Part shown: piece after piece, positions 35,254-47,231 of the stretch | Numbering within the stretch: the first letter of the stretch is position 1 | Layout: each line of letters begins with the position of its first letter | Assembly (NCBI GenBank): GCA_038503035.1 | Contig: JAVSML010001085.1 | Coordinates: 1 to 64,000 of the forward strand | Reading direction: 5' to 3' | DNA length: 64,000 nucleotides | Source of the DNA: Crocodylus rhombifer | Taxonomy: Eukaryota; Chordata; Crocodylia; Crocodylidae | Position numbers and translations under genes: made by a program | The notes under the pieces: generated by a model | What the model was told of the DNA's origin: nothing | What the model saw: only the letters and a program-made list of their open reading frames with translations | The model's database searches: none

Positions 35254-35830
35254 CAATTTTAAGACACAAGTATCCTTTGGTCCCTCTTGAGTAAAGATTT
35301 CTTAGTTTATTAATTTTAGCATCATTGCCCTTGCACTTATACTACCACTTTCCAAAGCTGAAAGAAAAACAGCATTAAAATCAGCCATCAATCAAAAGAG
35401 AAAAACATGTATTTAAAGACTGTAACCTAAGTAGGTTAATAAGATATTTAGGTACCTCCTATGTACAGATCTGTCAATGCAAATAACTAATCTTTTGATT
35501 ATTGTATCTGAAATTTGATACAAATACCCCTTATGAAGTATATACATAGAGGAATCAGGTCAAACAGTGACCTTATGCTGAATTAAACAGCAGCAAATAC
35601 AACGGTCCATAGTTTTATCCTTTAAAAACTCATTATTGTTTATGGCACTTTTATGCAAAATTAAAAATGGGTGATGGATTCCACTCATGTCTACTGAATC
35701 AAATTTTTCACCTTTTTTTTGGAACAGAGCTAGAAAAAAAAATAATACTGCTGTCAGAGTTTTAATGTGAATTCTGCCATCATCTCAGTCCAGCTCTGTA
35801 AGTTTCTTTGTAAAATGAATGTTGCTGAGC
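35254..35830. other. Intergenic DNA
   Basis: Nothing recognised. Confidence 0.5.
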
Positions 35831-37339
35831 ATGAAGCAGCTGCAGAGGCTGCCTTTAGAGGCTGGGGAGCCTTGGGTCCTCTCTTCTTCTTTCTGTGTTT
35901 CCATCTCCTTTAGGTTCTACTAGCCTCAAGAGCTAAATTCATGGCCTCCTTGAGCCTCTACAGCTACAACCAGGCCTCACAGATGTTACTTGGTCTTCAG
36001 TTCTGTCCTTCTGTCGAGTCCTCAGCCCTCTTGGCTTCAGCCCCACTTTTCTCTGACTGCAGGCTTGCAGCCGTGGTCCACTGATCTAGATCCTGCTCTC
36101 AGCCTCAGCCCTCTTTGTATCTCCTGTTTCTGGGCCTCTAGGCCCAGTCTCACGCCTTGTCCCAGCCTCTTAGGGCCCACACTAGGTTGCTCACAATCCA
36201 TCTTAGCTCACCTGGCATCCCTGGCCAGGGACAAGGCTGCTCACAGTTCTGCCCAGCCCCTCTAGAGTACCTGGCTCAGGGCAAGGCTGCTCTCAGCTCT
36301 TCCCTTCCCCACATGGCATCTCTGACTGAGGGCAAGGCTGCTTTCGGTTCCGCCCAGGTCCCCCTCCACCCTCTGCGTCCCTGGCCCACAACAAGGCTGC
36401 TTGCCTGATACACTTACCTATAGACTTTTAATGAGGCTCAGTTGCCTGCTTCTCAAGTGCTTGTGATTCTTCTCCATGTCTTATGCCCTGCCCTTGTCAG
36501 AGCTCTAATCTTGACGTTCCCTAAAAAGCCTACCCAGCTCTGCATTGTTGCTTTACTCAGGCCATCGGCTCCCTTTTGTTTCCCTCTGGGCAGCTCCAGG
36601 GGACAGCTCAGGTGCCTCCTAGTCCATCTCAGGAGCTCCTCTCCTTTCCGCATGCAGGGCCAGACTGCCACCTCTGGCTCAGGCCCTGGACATACACCTG
36701 GAAGCCATGCCCTCTTTCTATTGCATGCCTTCCCCACACAGGGGTTTTCCCTGTTAATCAAGGGCCAGCCTGCATTGCAGCTAAAGCTCCACATAGCCAG
36801 TTTAGCCTGGTGCATCCTCTTAAAAGTCCCCTCTCCTTCCCTTCCATTATACCGGAGTAACAGGGGGTTACTTGTGGGTACTCCTTGGTTGGAGAAAGGC
36901 TAAAGGATATCATCCCAACAGAAATCCATTCTCGCTGAGGCATTAGGCAGTCAGCAGCAGTTCTTACCTATTGGTTTCTGCAGAAACTACAGTCATTGAG
37001 GCACTGAATGTCTGGACTTAGTCTCGCCTTTGGGTTCTGTCTTAATGGTCTACAGGGGAGGTACTAGGTTTTGGACAGCCTCTGTTCCTCCATACTCTTG
37101 CCTAGGGACATACATCAAAAGTCTTGGTATGATGGTTTCAGGACTCTGTACAAGCGGATTCATCAGGCAACTGATTAGACCTCTTACACAGCCACCAGGA
37201 ACCAGAGGATCAAAGGTTGTCTACTATGGCCTTTCTCAAATGTGGTTTTGGAGCTTAGAAAAAGAATAATTCAAAACAAAATAAAAATCCTTCCAAAGTG
37301 GAGTGGATGCATAACGCACTAACTTCAAACAATTAATGG
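35831..37339. other. GC- and pyrimidine-rich block, unidentified repeat
   Basis: The sequence is CT-rich and GC-rich against AT-rich flanks, with open frames on both strands lacking motifs. It includes the minisatellite at 36180-36405. A decayed LTR element or repeat cluster is the likeliest explanation; no LTR pair or target duplication could be established. Confidence 0.35.
36180..36405 (+). repeat. Degenerate minisatellite, about 50-59 bp unit
   Basis: CAAGGCTGCT recurs at 36232, 36282, 36333 and 36392 (spacings 50, 51 and 59). Each of the first three is followed by a C/T-rich segment and a TGGC/CTGAC...GGG word. An earlier degenerate unit (TAGGTTGCTCACA) is visible near 36184. Confidence 0.8.
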
Positions 37340-37347
37340 GGCTAAAG

Positions 37348-37707
37348 CAGTATGCTCATTCTTTTGGCCCTGTGGGCCAGGTGATAAATGGGGCAGGGCT
37401 AGCCTGCAGTGGGCCAGGGCCAAGATTGGTCCCCAGGGGTCTAGCATTGCCCCCTTGCCCACACGCTGGGACTGGGGCCTGGGCCCTGGCACCAACCCCT
37501 CCCAGCCCTGTGCACCAGTGGACACCTGATCCAGTGCGCAGGGCATGGGACTTGCTATGGATCTGACAATTTGGTGGTAGGGGAGCAGTGCCACCTTTCT
37601 CCTGCTGCCAAATTTTCAGACTGGGGAGGTGGGCAGGAGGGGCTGGGCTGGATAAAACAGGGCTGTGGACTGGATCTGGCCTGCAGGCTGGGGCTTGATT
37701 ACCCCTG
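37348..37707 (-). mobile_element. hAT-type non-autonomous element, short copy, inverted
   Basis: The termini are CAGTATGCTCATTC on the left, and CAGGGGTAATCAAG as the reverse complement of the right end. The flanks GGCTAAAG (37340-37347) and GGATAAAG (37708-37715) match at 7 of 8, a hAT-type 8-bp target duplication. Internal CCCTGTGGGCC on the left corresponds to the reverse complement of the right end of the 41493-42459 element, so this copy is in the opposite orientation and internally deleted (360 against 967 bp). Confidence 0.75.
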
Positions 37708-37715
37708 GGATAAAG

Positions 37716-39699
37716 CATCCTTTTTACTGTCAGATACTGGGATAATGATCTCACCTTACAGGAATGATTCCAAAACAAGGGATCACATCCCTTAAGAAAG
37801 GTATGTGTGGGATAATTGAACCCCGGACATTCAATTATCTCAGAGAGGGTTGGTCCTGAAGTGGGCCATGGACAGTTTGGAGCCAATACGAAGTTGGATT
37901 GTGAGCCCTCAAGTGGATTCATTGATCAGACAGCAAGGGAATCACTGCCTTATAATTTAAATTTTATGTCAAAGGTGAAGTACAAAAGGATTTGGAGACA
38001 GACTAGACATGATATCAAAAGCAAGTAAGAAAAATGATTTTTATAGCAACACTTTAAACTGACAAGGGGTGCATAATGTGATTTTTTTCCATATCAGTAT
38101 CTTCGAATACCCATTCAGCTGCTGCTTCACTAGTTGCTATTTCTTGCATAAAAATTGAAGTATTTTTGTGAATACAAAAGCTTATAACAACATGCTTTCA
38201 TGAACATGGAGGCATAGTAGATCAACAGTTAAAAGCAATTCCTTTCACTTTTCAAGAGATTAAACTACTCTAGCTTTCTTTACATAGGCTGAACCTGAGC
38301 ATTCCTTGAGAATGAAATACACTGAGTCTTGAACTTTGGACACATGTGATTTATTAATATTTTGGAAATGGCCTGTAATCAGGATGCATATTGCTTGGGA
38401 GCCCAGTCCATTTCTCACAATAACATTGCTTTGACATGAGTATCGTTTTTCCCACAGATAATTCACTGTCTGATTATTCCATTGGCTATCTGCTCAGGTT
38501 CATAAGATTTTGTTTTGTGGGTCTGTAAGCCAAGAGTCAATGGTCTCACCTTGTAGTTACCATCTTGTAAGGAAAATGCACCTTCTTTTAGTGACATTCT
38601 TGTATGGATTATGGTGTCCTTGACATTTTGGAATGACTGTACCTAGCAATGTCCCATCCCTTTCATACTCCTGCTAATGTGTACTGAGAATCTTCAAGTC
38701 TTTGGGGCTTGTTAAATGTAGCAATATATAGAATTTCATTCTTGCAAATTTCTGTCCTCCAGTATTTGCTTCCAGACAAGTATGAAGTCCAGAAATCCCC
38801 TTTAGTTCCCTGTTATTATTTCTTTCTGAGATTATTATTGTTGCACTGTTTCATCTTACAAAATAATCAAGACAATCCTGTATTCCTTGAATATCCACAT
38901 CAAAAATTATTGGGGGGGGGTTATAGTTCACAAGGATTACAAGTCCAGTTCCAATTAATTTTTTATTATTGCTTTAATTTCATCCTACCGAAAGTGGGCC
39001 ATGCACTCATTTTTTAGGCAGATCATGGCCTTATAAAAATGATACAATTCAACTGTATTTCATCTGCTTAAATATATAGAAATAATAAATACATAATAAA
39101 AGTACTTGGAGGTCTGCCACATATGATGCACCAAGATTCCCTGCATAAAAGAGTGGTCATATTTTCAAAAACCACGAGTAAATTAGATGGTGCAATGAGC
39201 ATTACATGGTATGTTTATTTGAGGATCTGCGCATAAGTTTTGAAGTACCTAAACACCATAGGCTAATTTCAAAAATAGAATGTAGGCTCCTAAATCACTT
39301 ATGTACTTCTAAAATTTCTACTCCTAATCTCCAAATACATCCCTACATAGAAGCTAATGTATGGGACACTATGATGATAACAGCACATAGTCATTTAGTG
39401 CAATAGTTCCTTAATATGCTAGAAATTGTAAGAAAATTCAATGTACATGTAAAGTAAAAAGTTTTAAAAAATGATCCAGTTACCTTTTTGTCTGTAAATA
39501 ATCTTAACCATTAGCTTGTCTGGTTTACAACAGCTTAAGTAAAGCACTTCAGAGTATTGAAATGTGTAAAACAAAAGGAATTCCTGAAACCAATGTTCTT
39601 TTTAAGGAGCAGCAGAATGTTCTCAGGGCTTGGGTATTTATTGATAGCAAAGGGAGTGATATTAGAAAGTATTCACTGTAAGCAATAAGAAATACTTTG
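37716..39699. other. Intergenic DNA, nothing recognised
   Basis: AT-rich sequence; a run of 10 G near 38911. No genes or identifiable repeats. Confidence 0.45.
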
Positions 39700-40400
39700 C
39701 CTTGTTATTATTTTTGAGTCCCCAGTTGTGTACTAGGTATTTCACCAAAATAAGTAAAGACACATTCCCTGCTTGGCAAAGTGTGCAGCCTAAATTCAGT
39801 ATGACACAAGCGGGCAGAATAAATGAGCAGAAATGGCTGAGAGGAGAGAAAAGGAGAAGAATGAGTGTGTAACAACAGGATCATACAGATACTAACAGAA
39901 GAGAGACAGATAAATCTCGTGGTGGTTTTTGTTTCACTTTTTGACTAACTTTTTTCATGGGTAAGATGGGAGAAGTGAATTTTCAGGATGAATTTGAATG
40001 AAATGACGGCTGCGGCATGCAAATGGGATTGGGGAAGGCAATGTATACCTAAAGAACAGCATGGAAGAAGATGCAGATTTGCCTGCGGGAGATAAACAAA
40101 GGGGATATTGAGACAGGCATAATTGATGGAACAGCGAAATCACGGAGTAAATGAAAGGAGACCAGGCCAGAGATGTGACCAAAGGGCTGGATAATATGAG
40201 GCCGTAAAAGCAAGAAGGCAACATTTATATTTGATGCATACACAATAGAGACAGTGGAGTGACTCCAGTCAGGGGGAGATAAAAGGCATGGAGGATGATT
40301 CTGGTAGAGGCATCCTGAGTCAAGCGGTATGCAGTTAAATAAAGGAGGAGGCGGCTGCATACTTGAGGCAGGAAATGATTAGGGCATGGGTGAGCCATTT
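39700..40400 (+). repeat. Ancient LINE (L2-like) associated dispersed repeat
   Basis: The start (GTACTAGGTATTTCACC ... ACACATTCCCTGC ... GTGTGCAGCC) has the layout of an L2-type end. It is followed by a purine-rich tract with the words TTTATATTTGATGCATAC, AGTGGAGTGACTCC and CATCCTGAGT, which I recall as part of a widespread amniote repeat. The sequence is strongly diverged; the family name is not certain. Confidence 0.45.
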
Positions 40401-41245
40401 GAATGTTGGGACAGAAAAAAATGGGTACTAAGATCTCTCTCTCTTTTTGTCTTCCTTCTCTGGAAAAAGCAAATAGTACCTCAGTGAATCAGTTCCAATT
40501 CTTTTGATAAACATTACATATCCAAAACAACAACGTTGTTTTCCCTTTTTATTTCTGTTTCCCAGTAAGGCTGCAAGATGATTCAACATACAGAAGAGAA
40601 GTGAGTTATCAGTGCATTTAGACTGCTTAGTTTTTATTTGTGCGTGTTTAGCAGTCACATCTTTGCCAGCAAAATACTATTACATAGGTGGAAGAGGCAC
40701 ACAAGTTTTTAAGCTATATGTATACATTGTTAGAGTCAAAATATTCAGTTATAAAACTTCAGCCTGATACTTGATTTGTTGCTGCTGTTGTTTTAACCTC
40801 AAATCCTTTTTCTTAGTCATAACAATAGGTCCCCCTAGTGGATATAAAGTAGATACATTTTATCCTGGCCGTTCTTACCAATCCACTATAACTGAACTTG
40901 ATTATCAGGTTAAAGTCCTCTTTCCACTTGTGCAAATTAATGGTGAAAAGACATAATTAATGTTTATGCAGCTCTTTGAAAATGGAAAACATTCTGGAAG
41001 TGATGCACACTTTTATTGAGTTGGCTCATTAACCAGTAATGTCACAACTCTTCCCAAAGCAGTATCTAATCCCGGTATTGCGTCTTTACAAAACAAAAGG
41101 ATGTGTATTAGGTTTTTGTAAAAATTAGTCTGAATTTTATTATTTAGTTGTATAAAGCACATTTTAGGGTCACAATATTTAAGATATGTCTTACAGAAAT
41201 AAATTAAGACACTGAGGCCAGGTAAAGACATAACACGTTTATCAG
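40401..41245. other. Intergenic DNA
   Basis: Nothing recognised. Confidence 0.5.
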
Positions 41246-41331
41246 TATAAGTGACTGGAAACCAGTCTAAACACATAACAGAAATTCAGCACACACCGAC
41301 TGGTTTAAAAGTGGTGGAACCCAGTCTAAGA
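41246..41331 (+). repeat. Transposon-like repeat fragment, partner at 18236-18327
   Basis: Shares TATAAGTGACTGGAA, AACA, CAGAAATTCAG and ACTGGTTTAA in order with 18236-18327. The hAT element at 41493 appears to have landed in the same older repeat, whose right part may resume after 42467. Confidence 0.55.
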
Positions 41332-41492
41332 TTTGCTCCCCTCACCAAAGGGTGGATGCGTGTTGTGTTCGCTGCTGATCTAAACTATGCCGCTTACAGA
41401 CACCTGTATAAATTAGATGGATTCTGCCTCAGGCTTTTCGAATGTCTGCACCTAGCTTGGTACTGCCAGTGTAATAATCGTAGCCATTACAG

Positions 41493-42459
41493 CAGAGGCG
41501 GGCAAAATATGGCCCACAGAGCGAAGCTGGCCACTGTGGGATTTTGTCCAGTCCACAACAGCCCCTCAGTCCCGCCCAGCCTAGGTGTGGGAGACAACCT
41601 GGGCTGTGGCATGTGTGACCAGTCCCACTGCCCTGGGTGTGCATCAGGGCTGACATGGTGCAGCAGCTGGACTATTTCCCAGCAGCCCTGGTGGTGCAGG
41701 CCCTTCCAGCTGCTGCCACTGCAGGATCTGACCCTGCTGCATGGGCACCCTGGCCTGTCTGCCCCCCAACACACTGCTGTGCGCAGGACCTGCACAGGCA
41801 GAGCGCTTGGCCGGGCAGTTGGGATGAGGCCATGGGAAGGTGGGACTGGAGAGACTCTGGGAGCTTGAGGCAGTGACAGTGCAGGGCTGGGGCCTGAGCA
41901 GAGCTGCAATCTTCTGCCCGCTCACCCCTGCAACGGGTGTGGGTTATGCGGACAGGGGCATGCAGGGAGCAGATGGCGGCTCTTCCCCAGCCTGGCCCCC
42001 TGCTGTTACCACCCCGAGGTCCTAGGGCCTCCACGGAGACCAGCTGGGAGCCACGCAGGCAGGGCATGTGGCTTGGCAGATGGGATGGGTCTGTGGGGGG
42101 ATAGGGAGCTCCATCCAGGAGTGGGGTGGATAGGGCTGAGATCTTGAGGCAGTGACAGTGATGGGCTGGGGCTGGGACAGAACTGCGATCCACTCCCTGT
42201 ATGCCCCTGCCCTCAGAACCGGTACCCATTACAGGGGCGTGTGGGCATTGGTTCTGCCCCAGCCCCATGCTGGCACCACCCCATGACCCACCCCGTGATC
42301 CTGGCCTTACATGCCTGTCCTGTGCCCCGTCTGCCTGCAGCCCCATCCCATGGAGGGAGTTTTGGTGAGCTGTTGAGGGGGGCGGGTGCTGACCTAGCCC
42401 ACGACAGCTCAGCAAAACTTCCTATGTGGCCCACAGGCCCAAATAATTGCCTGCCCCTG
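41493..42459 (+). mobile_element. hAT-type non-autonomous element with exact 8-bp target duplication
   Basis: The left terminus CAGAGGCGGGCAA and the reverse complement of the right terminus, CAGGGGCAGGCAA, are inverted repeats. The flanks CATTACAG at 41485-41492 and 42460-42467 are identical, an 8-bp target duplication diagnostic of hAT. The 967-bp interior is GC-rich with long open frames on both strands (up to 247 codons, minus) that have no protein motif. An internal duplication (CTTGAGGCAGTGACAGTG at 41864 and 42143) is visible. The same family occurs at 51826-52799 and 37348-37707. Confidence 0.92.
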
Positions 42460-42467
42460 CATTACAG

Positions 42468-45400
42468 CTGTAATTAGTTTCTGCTTACAGCTCAAGACCT
42501 CAAAACCTGTTTTAGTAGGTTAGGAAATCTCACCTAAGTTATCTTCAGCTTTTCTAAAAATACCAGGGAATTATCTGACTTGCACCTTGATTAAGGAAGT
42601 GACTTCTGTATAATGCACCATTCTAGGAACAGAATTTCTAAGTGTTAACATTCCTCGCCCCTACCCAGCACAGCATTCAATATGAACGCCAACCCTGGAA
42701 TAGATCTATGACCCATATCATTTTGACCTACAGCTGCTTCATGTATTATTCCCCGCCCCACCATCTCCTGTCTGATTTAAATCAATTAACAGCTTCTCAC
42801 TGTCAGGTTTTTTTTCCACACAGTAACTACAAATTTCTTCACTGCTTACATCCTCCAGGTGTTTTGCTCTATTTTTTTCTTTGTCTTATGGCAGTTCCAA
42901 CCTGTATTTTGCTGCCTTTATCTCCCATGAAACAGTAGAAAAAACTTGAGTGTTTTAATGGCAAAATTAGCTCTACTTAGTATCTGATAATAAAGACAAC
43001 TGGCACATGAATACCTCTTCCCTATCCTACTTCTCAGTTACCCCCTAATATAATCCTTAGGCCTTCTACTACAGCAAACCTCTTCCAGGAAAATGCTAGG
43101 AACAATGCCTGCTAATGGTATGGTCAAGCCAAAGAAGGCTGTTGAATGCAGCATAAAATATATCAAGTATGCCAACCTGTGGCTCTTCCGCACGCTCAAA
43201 TTCCTAAATGTAAATGCAAGTGCTTTCTGCTTGTACACCTCCATGTGGCTTGGGGCATTAAAATCTAAATGCAAATTCAGTAACTAACTGTATGAAATAC
43301 TGTATTTATAAGATGATTGAACACTGAGATACTGAACTTAACCTAAATGTTTAAAAAGAAACTTCTGCAAAACAGAAGAGTCCATCTTATTTGTAAGATG
43401 TTTTTTAGCTGCTAACAGATTTGCCACCTGTTAAATTGTAACCCTTCTTGCTAAGCCTTTTCTGTAAAAATTCCTAAAGAAAGGTAATTTTAGAAGACCG
43501 AGTGCCAAACAGTGCTGATCCAATCTTATACCTGCCAGTAAAATAGAGTCTGCTCTACTGACAGTTACAAGTCAGGGAATAAAACCTTTTCAGTAATTCT
43601 TTGATTGTCAAAATAATGCTTTCTGGCTTTGAACTGCTTGGCAAACAGAATCAGAGTATAAATGTGTAAGGTGGGAAGTATCTATTTCTCGATCTTGGTC
43701 TTTTTGCCCCCGCAGCGTAAGGGGAAAGTATAAAGGTAAAAACTGCACGTGGCATTTCAAATGTAATCTTTCAAGGTGGATTCCCACGAACTATTTGATA
43801 TGTTTTCTGAGGAACTGTCACATGCAACAGATGACCATTTGCTAAAATGATCAATTTGCTTGGCGTAGCAGCTGAGATTTCCCAAAAGAGGAACCGCCTT
43901 TGCCTTGGTTACAAAAGTTTCTGATTCTCTAAGCATTTATAAGACTTCCAGTGCTTTCCTATTCATCTACATTATTGTACCGTCTCCAAGTTATATCAAG
44001 GGAAAACCTGTACCAATCCTATTGGACAATTTCAGTACAAGAGCTTGAAATACTGACCTCTCTTTTTTCTCTGAGGGACCATTTTCCTTTTGTTACTGAA
44101 TGATGAAAACCTTCTCAACATCCCTGCAGACTTACTTCAATGGCAATTATCTCCCAGCAAGACTGGTACAGAAAACGACCTCTGGAAAAGTTTTGCTTGC
44201 GACAGCCAGTATCTGATAGAACTCCCGACCTAATGTAAAAGTCAAAGGAAACGCATTGCTCTTGCTTCAGATATGGCTGATTCTAGAGCAAGAGAAGGTG
44301 AATTCATCTATATAGTAGTCACAATTAAAAGTCTAATTTACCAGTAGCTTCCACAGTGTAATACCTGGAAAAAAATGTCCCCGTTCTAGACAGAAATCTC
44401 AAAAATTTAAATAGGAATTAGAGTATTCTAGAAACCTGTGCATTTCAGTGTTGCTGACTCCTGTGCTTTTATGAATTTTGGAATATAAGTGTATTTTTTT
44501 AAAGTTTCAACATATGCAGGTTAAGATACACATCTCAAAACCAGTGCTTTGGGCTTCATGGTGGTCTCACAGAGTAACTTCCACATACCTGGATCTACCT
44601 TCTCCCCATCTGATCAAAGCAGAATGGGATAAAAATCTGGGAGCCTGAAACAAGTTCTTTTGACAGGAGCGTCAGGAAACCATAGACTTTTTTTATGCAC
44701 CTCAGATTCCAAAGTCTCTTGTTCCCTATGTCGCAAGTGCTCTGACGAGCTAACATCTGGCAGAAGCCTTAGGTGTAATTGTGCTAGGCAGTTTGATGAA
44801 GACGCCTTGCTGGATTTAACAGGGAAAAGCTGCATCTGTGCTAATACAGGCAATCCAAGTATTACTTTCCAGCACCATCTTTGTGACTCAAGTTTTTGCT
44901 TTGAAGCCAAATTCCAGCCAATTTAAAAGATATTTCCTTGAGGTATCTAAACAAGTGTTTTGAACTGTACCTGTTTGTTAGATGTGCAAGCATTACTAGG
45001 ACTCTTTTATAACTGGGTAGACTTTTGAGGCCAATGATGCAATGATGAGCATCCATCCTTGATACTGTTCTATCGCACAGCCAAAGGTTGAAGTTGCTAG
45101 GCGGCCATCTCCTTTCTTTGATATAACACATGAAGCAAGGTGGGGGAAGACGGACGGACGGAAGACCGAGTATCAAGACAAAAAGCAGAAAAAATGTGCC
45201 TCATAAAACACACACAGAGGAAGAGATGTATTAGAGCTAAGGCCAAGAAACTAATTCCAAGACACTAAGGCCTTAGACCTTAAAAAAATACTGGATTTGG
45301 AATACTAAGAAAAATTAGCAGAAAATACAATATTTACCACACAAACAATAGCCTTAACGTGCTTGGAAAAAGGGTTTTGTCATTAGTGAAATGACAGTAC

Positions 45401-45529
45401 ACAAAAACACTTGTGGCACTGGAAGCAAAAGCACTAAGAACAGGCACTGAAATACTCTGAACACAGCAGATATGAAACCACCAGATCACAGGTGCTAACT
45501 GTGGTTTTTGCCAGCTGGAGCTTGTTTTT
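42468..45529. other. Intergenic DNA, with one exon-like minus-strand segment (44136-44229)
   Basis: No repeat was recognised over about 3 kb. On the minus strand, 44136-44229 is bounded by an acceptor-like CTTTGACTTTTACATTAG and a consensus donor GAA|GTAAGT, and one frame is open throughout. No family match was recognised, so it is not called a gene. Confidence 0.35.
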
Positions 45530-45693
45530 ATTTCTTTTTTTTTTCTTTTTTTTGCATTCTTGTGCCTGGCTCCATGCATGCCCAAAAGAGGGCAACCCAG
45601 CTTGCCCGATGTGGCTCATGAGTGCTGAGCACTGGCTAATTATTTTTGGTATGTGCTTGAGCCCCAGAGCACCCATGAAGTCTGCGCCTATGC
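45530..45693 (-). repeat. Crocodile/turtle-type dispersed repeat (CATAGGCGCAGACTTC end)
   Basis: On the minus strand it begins CATAGGCGCAGACTTCATGG and continues GTGCTCTGGGGCTCAAGCAC, a repeat end I recall as common in turtles and crocodilians. It ends in an A-rich run (a T run on the plus strand, 45533-45553). Probably a non-autonomous element; class uncertain. Confidence 0.55.
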
Positions 45694-46204
45694 CCCACAT
45701 GATACTCTATCATACCAACTAGTATCACCTGACCTTCCTTAAACTGCCGTCTGCTTGCCTCCTTCTGCTGCTTCATACTTACCGGCACCAAGTGATGAGC
45801 TGGAATGGTGATAGTACATGTAGGTAGAAAATGTCTTCACTGGCTACGGTGAAGTCTTAACTAGCTGGAATGGTCATAATGCAGTGTTTTTGCTTAGGAG
45901 AAAGTGGTGTATGATGAAAGATTGACAGGGAAACCCTACCTTACTTTCATTGTCCTCACAACTTAAAACGCACATAAACAAAGGCACGTCTGCCCATTTC
46001 ATACTAAGGGGAAAAAAAGCAGGAATGAAAACCATGTTTGGATGTTATCTTTAGAAATGGCTTTCCTAGAAAGCTCTGCTTAAGAGCATTTTCTCTCATC
46101 TTGGATAGAAAGCTTTTAATCTTCCATTTTTATGAAGTTTTGATAAGACTGACTAGATTGCAAAATGTTGGTTAAATACTCTGGGGCCCTTAAGAAAAAT
46201 GGAT
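45694..46204. other. Intergenic DNA
   Basis: Nothing recognised. Confidence 0.5.
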
Positions 46205-47165
46205 GCGTTCTTCCATAGGGAAGAACTCTACTTACAACAATGGGAAACTACAAACTGGTGAGCTTAACTTCTGCTCCTGGAAAACTGGTAGAAACCATAA
46301 TAAAAAATAGGATGTGTATCACATGGATGAGCAGGATTTGCTTGGGAAGATTCAATGTAGATTTTGTAAAGGAAGCATTTCCCTCACCAGCCTACAAGAG
46401 TTCTTTGAGGGTTGTTTGAATAAGAGTGATCAGGTTGATATAGGATATCTAGACTTTCAGAAAAGTCTCTGGGAAGGCCTGTACCAAAGACTCTTAAACT
46501 TACTGAGTTGTAATAGCATTATAGACAAGGTGCGCTTGTCTATCAGTAACTGGATAAAGGACAGTGAACAAGGAGTAGGCATAAATGGTCAGTTTTCACA
46601 ATAGAGAGAAGCAAGCAGTAGGGTTCCCTCAGGATCTGTGTTGTTTGACCTTTATAAATTATTATTATTAAATAATAAATTATTAAATTATTGCTTGTCC
46701 TCCCACCTCCAAAAGGATAAAGTAGAACTAAAAAAAGGTACAGAGAAGGGCAACCAGGATGATTAGGCATACAGGAAGGCTTCCATAGGAAGAGAAATTA
46801 AATTGGCTAGGATTTTTCATCTTAGAAATAAAGGAAAAGGAAAAGGAAAAGGAGAAGGAACAGGAAAAGATCTATAAAACAGCAAATGGTGTGAAAAAAA
46901 ATTAAGGACTTACTAACATCTCTCACAGAACTAGAACTGGAGAACATACGATTAAATTATTATGAAGCAGGTTTAAAACAAATTAAATTAAGTTCCTTTT
47001 CACACAATTTGTAATTAACATGTGGAACTCATTGCCACACAAAGTTGTAAAGGCTGATAATTTAACAAGGTTCAAAAGAAGACTGGACAAATTTATACAG
47101 AATAGGACCATTAGCGAGTATTAAACATGATACCAAGACAGGTGATGAGCACAAGGAATACCCAG
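46205..47165 (+). mobile_element. Old CR1-like LINE, left part, interrupted by a younger CR1
   Basis: Degraded LINE reverse transcriptase is readable: NYKLVSLTSAPGKLVE near 46243, then IGYLDFQKSLWEGLYQRLL (46435-46495) corresponding to the LDF catalytic-A region, then ISNWIKDSEQG. The C-terminal part (GTGGAACTCATTGCCACACA, 47021) leads toward a 3' end that resumes at 50033. It contains an AT-rich expansion (46659-46693) and a purine microsatellite. It is much more diverged than the CR1 inserted at 47166. Confidence 0.75.
46829..46870. repeat. Purine-only AAAGG-type microsatellite
   Basis: Imperfect GGAAAA units expanded inside the old CR1. Confidence 0.9.
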
Positions 47166-47231
47166 GTAAGTGACGGGGGTCCGGATAGTCCTAAGAATCA
47201 GGGGGTGCTGCATGCACCAATACAAGGCTTT

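Noticed and set aside
36232..36405. CRISPR-like array because of regularly spaced repeats
   Set aside because: The repeats are degenerate 50-59 bp minisatellite units with similar, not unique, spacers, in vertebrate DNA.
41672..42415. 247-codon minus-strand open frame
   Set aside because: It lies wholly inside a GC-rich hAT element bounded by an exact 8-bp target duplication, overlaps open frames on the other strand, and has no domain motif.
44660..44926. Cys-rich 88-codon open frame
   Set aside because: Cysteines show no zinc-finger or known spacing, there is no splice or conservation evidence, and an equally long frame runs antisense.
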